From the NCBI GenBank assembly GCA_903829015.1, contig CAIKOJ010000051.1:62001-126000 (forward strand): a DNA stretch of 64,000 nucleotides. The letters are read 5' to 3'. Source of the DNA: an uncultured Bacteroidota bacterium (GTDB lineage Bacteria; Bacteroidota; Bacteroidia; Chitinophagales; Chitinophagaceae). The notes under the pieces were generated by a model. That model was not told the origin of the DNA and searched no databases. It worked only from the letters and a program-made list of their open reading frames with translations. The position numbers and the translations under genes are program-made. This document shows, piece by piece, positions 62,756 to 64,000 of this stretch (positions are counted from its first letter, which is position 1; every line of letters begins with the position of its first letter).

Positions 62756-64000
62756 TCATTCCAAGACGTAAGCTCCATTATTTGCTATGGAATGAATGTT
62801 TATGCCAGATGTTTGACCAAATCTGAGTATGTCGCGCTGCTTTTGTCTTGAATAAGTATTCCCAATGACAATCGTTTCGGGCGAGAATATTGTTTGCAGC
62901 TCTTGCAGATATGGAGAATTACTGAAGTTCAGAATCAGTTCGTCTACATGGAATTTACCCTGGCTGTGTATGTTCTGACTGAGTATCAGAACACTTTTGC
63001 CCCCTATATAAAATATTGTTCCGGAATCACAACCCGTTTTCCAGGCGTGCCGGTAGATGTGGTTTGCATTGGTGGCATAGTTTATCTTTTTCAGATCGCC
63101 GGTATCGGGGGTGAGCGTACAATAATTCTTTCCGTTTATCATTTCTATACGGTTCTGGCCGGCAATGTTGTACGCCACCAAACTTTTTTGATGCAGAGCG
63201 TGCCATTCATCAGCGTTAAGAAAGATCAGCAAAATCACTACCGAGCTTAAACCAACATACAACGCTGGTTTTTTCTTTTTCAGAAGAAATGAGGCGATAC
63301 CGGCTATTGCTATCCATGCTGCCAATAGTTCCAGCCCGGTGATCATCAGATAACGAAACGAGGTGGGATTTAGTTGCTGCAACCATACTACCATACGGTC
63401 GAATACTGAAACCAGAAATACAGTGATGATACCAAAGATCTTTGCTAAAAAAGGGACGAAACTAAATGCCAATACGGCTATACTCAGCACCAATACCAAA
63501 CTCATAAATAAATATGCTGCGGCATTAGCAACAATAAAAAGTAGCGGGAAAATATGAAAATAGTAAATGACCAGCGGAGCTACCAGCACCTCTGCCGCAA
63601 TGCTGGCGGCTATGGTTGCCCACAACAGTCGTATGATTTTATGAGAAGGAGCAAACCACCTATAAACAGGTTTATAGAACAATATCAGCGACAATACGGC
63701 AACAAACGACAATTGAAAACCTACTGAGAACAGCCACATAGGCTGTGCACACAGCAACACGAATGCGGTTGCAAATAACTGATTGAGACTGCTGTTGTTT
63801 TTCTGAAACATGATGCCAAAGGCGAGCAGCGAAAACATAACTGCCGCCCTCACTGCCGATGGAGACGACCCTGCCATAACTACATACAGCCATACAAGGG
63901 GCACAGCCAAAGCGTACTTAACCCATAAGTACCTGTTGTTTCTGAGCCACATGAGCAGGAATGAAATAACAAGGAAAAAAATGGCTACGTTGCCGCCGGA
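62756..64000 (-). CDS. comEC: ComEC/Rec2-family DNA-uptake channel, N-terminal end outside window
   Basis: The reverse strand is open from the window edge to the stop at 62756, 414 residues. The first visible residues SGGNVAIFFLVISFLL correspond to the conserved SG(L/N)HV-type motif of the ComEC competence domain. Many membrane helices follow (GSSPSAVRAAVMFSLLAFGI; CAQPMWLFSVGFQLSFVAVLSLILF, a ComEC hallmark). The C-terminal 150 residues are soluble and look like a degenerate beta-lactamase-like extension without HxHxDH. ComEC forms the inner-membrane channel for transforming DNA. The gene continues beyond position 64000. Confidence 0.88.
   Translation of the reverse strand, partial: SGGNVAIFFLVISFLLMWLRNNRYLWVKYALAVPLVWLYVVMAGSSPSAVRAAVMFSLLAFGIMFQKNNSSLNQLFATAFVLLCAQPMWLFSVGFQLSFVAVLSLILFYKPVYRWFAPSHKIIRLLWATIAASIAAEVLVAPLVIYYFHIFPLLFIVANAAAYLFMSLVLVLSIAVLAFSFVPFLAKIFGIITVFLVSVFDRMVVWLQQLNPTSFRYLMITGLELLAAWIAIAGIASFLLKKKKPALYVGLSSVVILLIFLNADEWHALHQKSLVAYNIAGQNRIEMINGKNYCTLTPDTGDLKKINYATNANHIYRHAWKTGCDSGTIFYIGGKSVLILSQNIHSQGKFHVDELILNFSNSPYLQELQTIFSPETIVIGNTYSRQKQRDILRFGQTSGINIHSIANNGAYVLE

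Noticed and set aside
1-64000. tRNA, rRNA, prophage, insertion sequence
   Set aside because: No T-arm GTTCRAATC-type signature in a cloverleaf context, no transposase or integrase and no phage structural gene was found on either strand.

Overview
The window looks like a chromosomal segment of a non-phototrophic member of the Bacteroidota, most likely the Chitinophagales/Chitinophagaceae area. Supporting signs are a very large type IX secretion (T9SS) adhesin with a gliding-motility-type C-terminal signal followed by a PorP/SprF gene, a second T9SS cargo with a type A tail, Bacteroidota-restricted families (DUF4293, DUF5606, PorP/SprF), weak Shine-Dalgarno sequences, and promoter elements of the TAnnTTTG type. 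This placement is inferred from gene content, since no rRNA or tRNA gene was recognised.

Layout. 1-1.85 kb: the 5' part of an LRR-Roc (ROCO) GTPase gene cut by the window edge, next to a VapC-type toxin with a small overlapping antitoxin. 1.9-10.1 kb: housekeeping genes (Xaa-Pro aminopeptidase, outer-membrane barrel, DUF4293, serS, gltX, an FkbM methyltransferase, trigger factor). 10.1-11.0 kb: a gene-poor stretch. 11.0-16.9 kb: a J-domain/KTSC protein between two look-alike hairpins, an SMR exporter, a thioester-reductase-like SDR, proline dehydrogenase and two hypothetical genes. 17.3-27.8 kb: the surface/T9SS block, with a 1734-residue repeat adhesin, PorP/SprF, a T9SS type A protein and an OmpA-like barrel. 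27.9-33.2 kb: MFS transporter, M13 peptidase lipoprotein, DUF4397 lipoprotein, sensor histidine kinase.

33.4-39.9 kb: biotin genes in two blocks, bioB-bioF (overlapping) and bioD-bioA followed by a ferritin-like di-iron protein. A class III adenylate cyclase gene lies between the blocks on the other strand. 39.9-44.7 kb: TPR protein, aspartokinase, HscA-type Hsp70. 44.9-51.2 kb: small lipoproteins, DUF5606, dCTP deaminase with a near-ideal promoter and almost no leader, a LEA-type lipoprotein, an orphan transketolase C-terminal half, an orphan antitoxin-like gene, a SUI1 factor, and a membrane protein with two half acyl-carrier-protein ends. 51.2-64 kb: 3-oxoacid CoA-transferase subunits, an ArsC-like protein, a MoxR-like AAA protein, a barrel, an M28/PDZ peptidase, a fatty-acid hydroxylase split at a T9 tract, an MMPL/RND exporter, a carboxypeptidase-regulatory-domain protein and the 3' part of comEC.

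Genes that plausibly work together are the adhesin with its PorP/SprF partner (surface export or anchoring), bioB/F/D/A (pimeloyl thioester to biotin), scoA/scoB (CoA transfer to 3-oxoacids), and vapC with its antitoxin. The most promising candidates for something undescribed are the di-iron protein in the biotin operon, the protein carrying two half acyl-carrier-protein ends, and the split hydroxylase with its slippery T9/TAATG junction. No CRISPR array, prophage, insertion sequence or integrase was seen.
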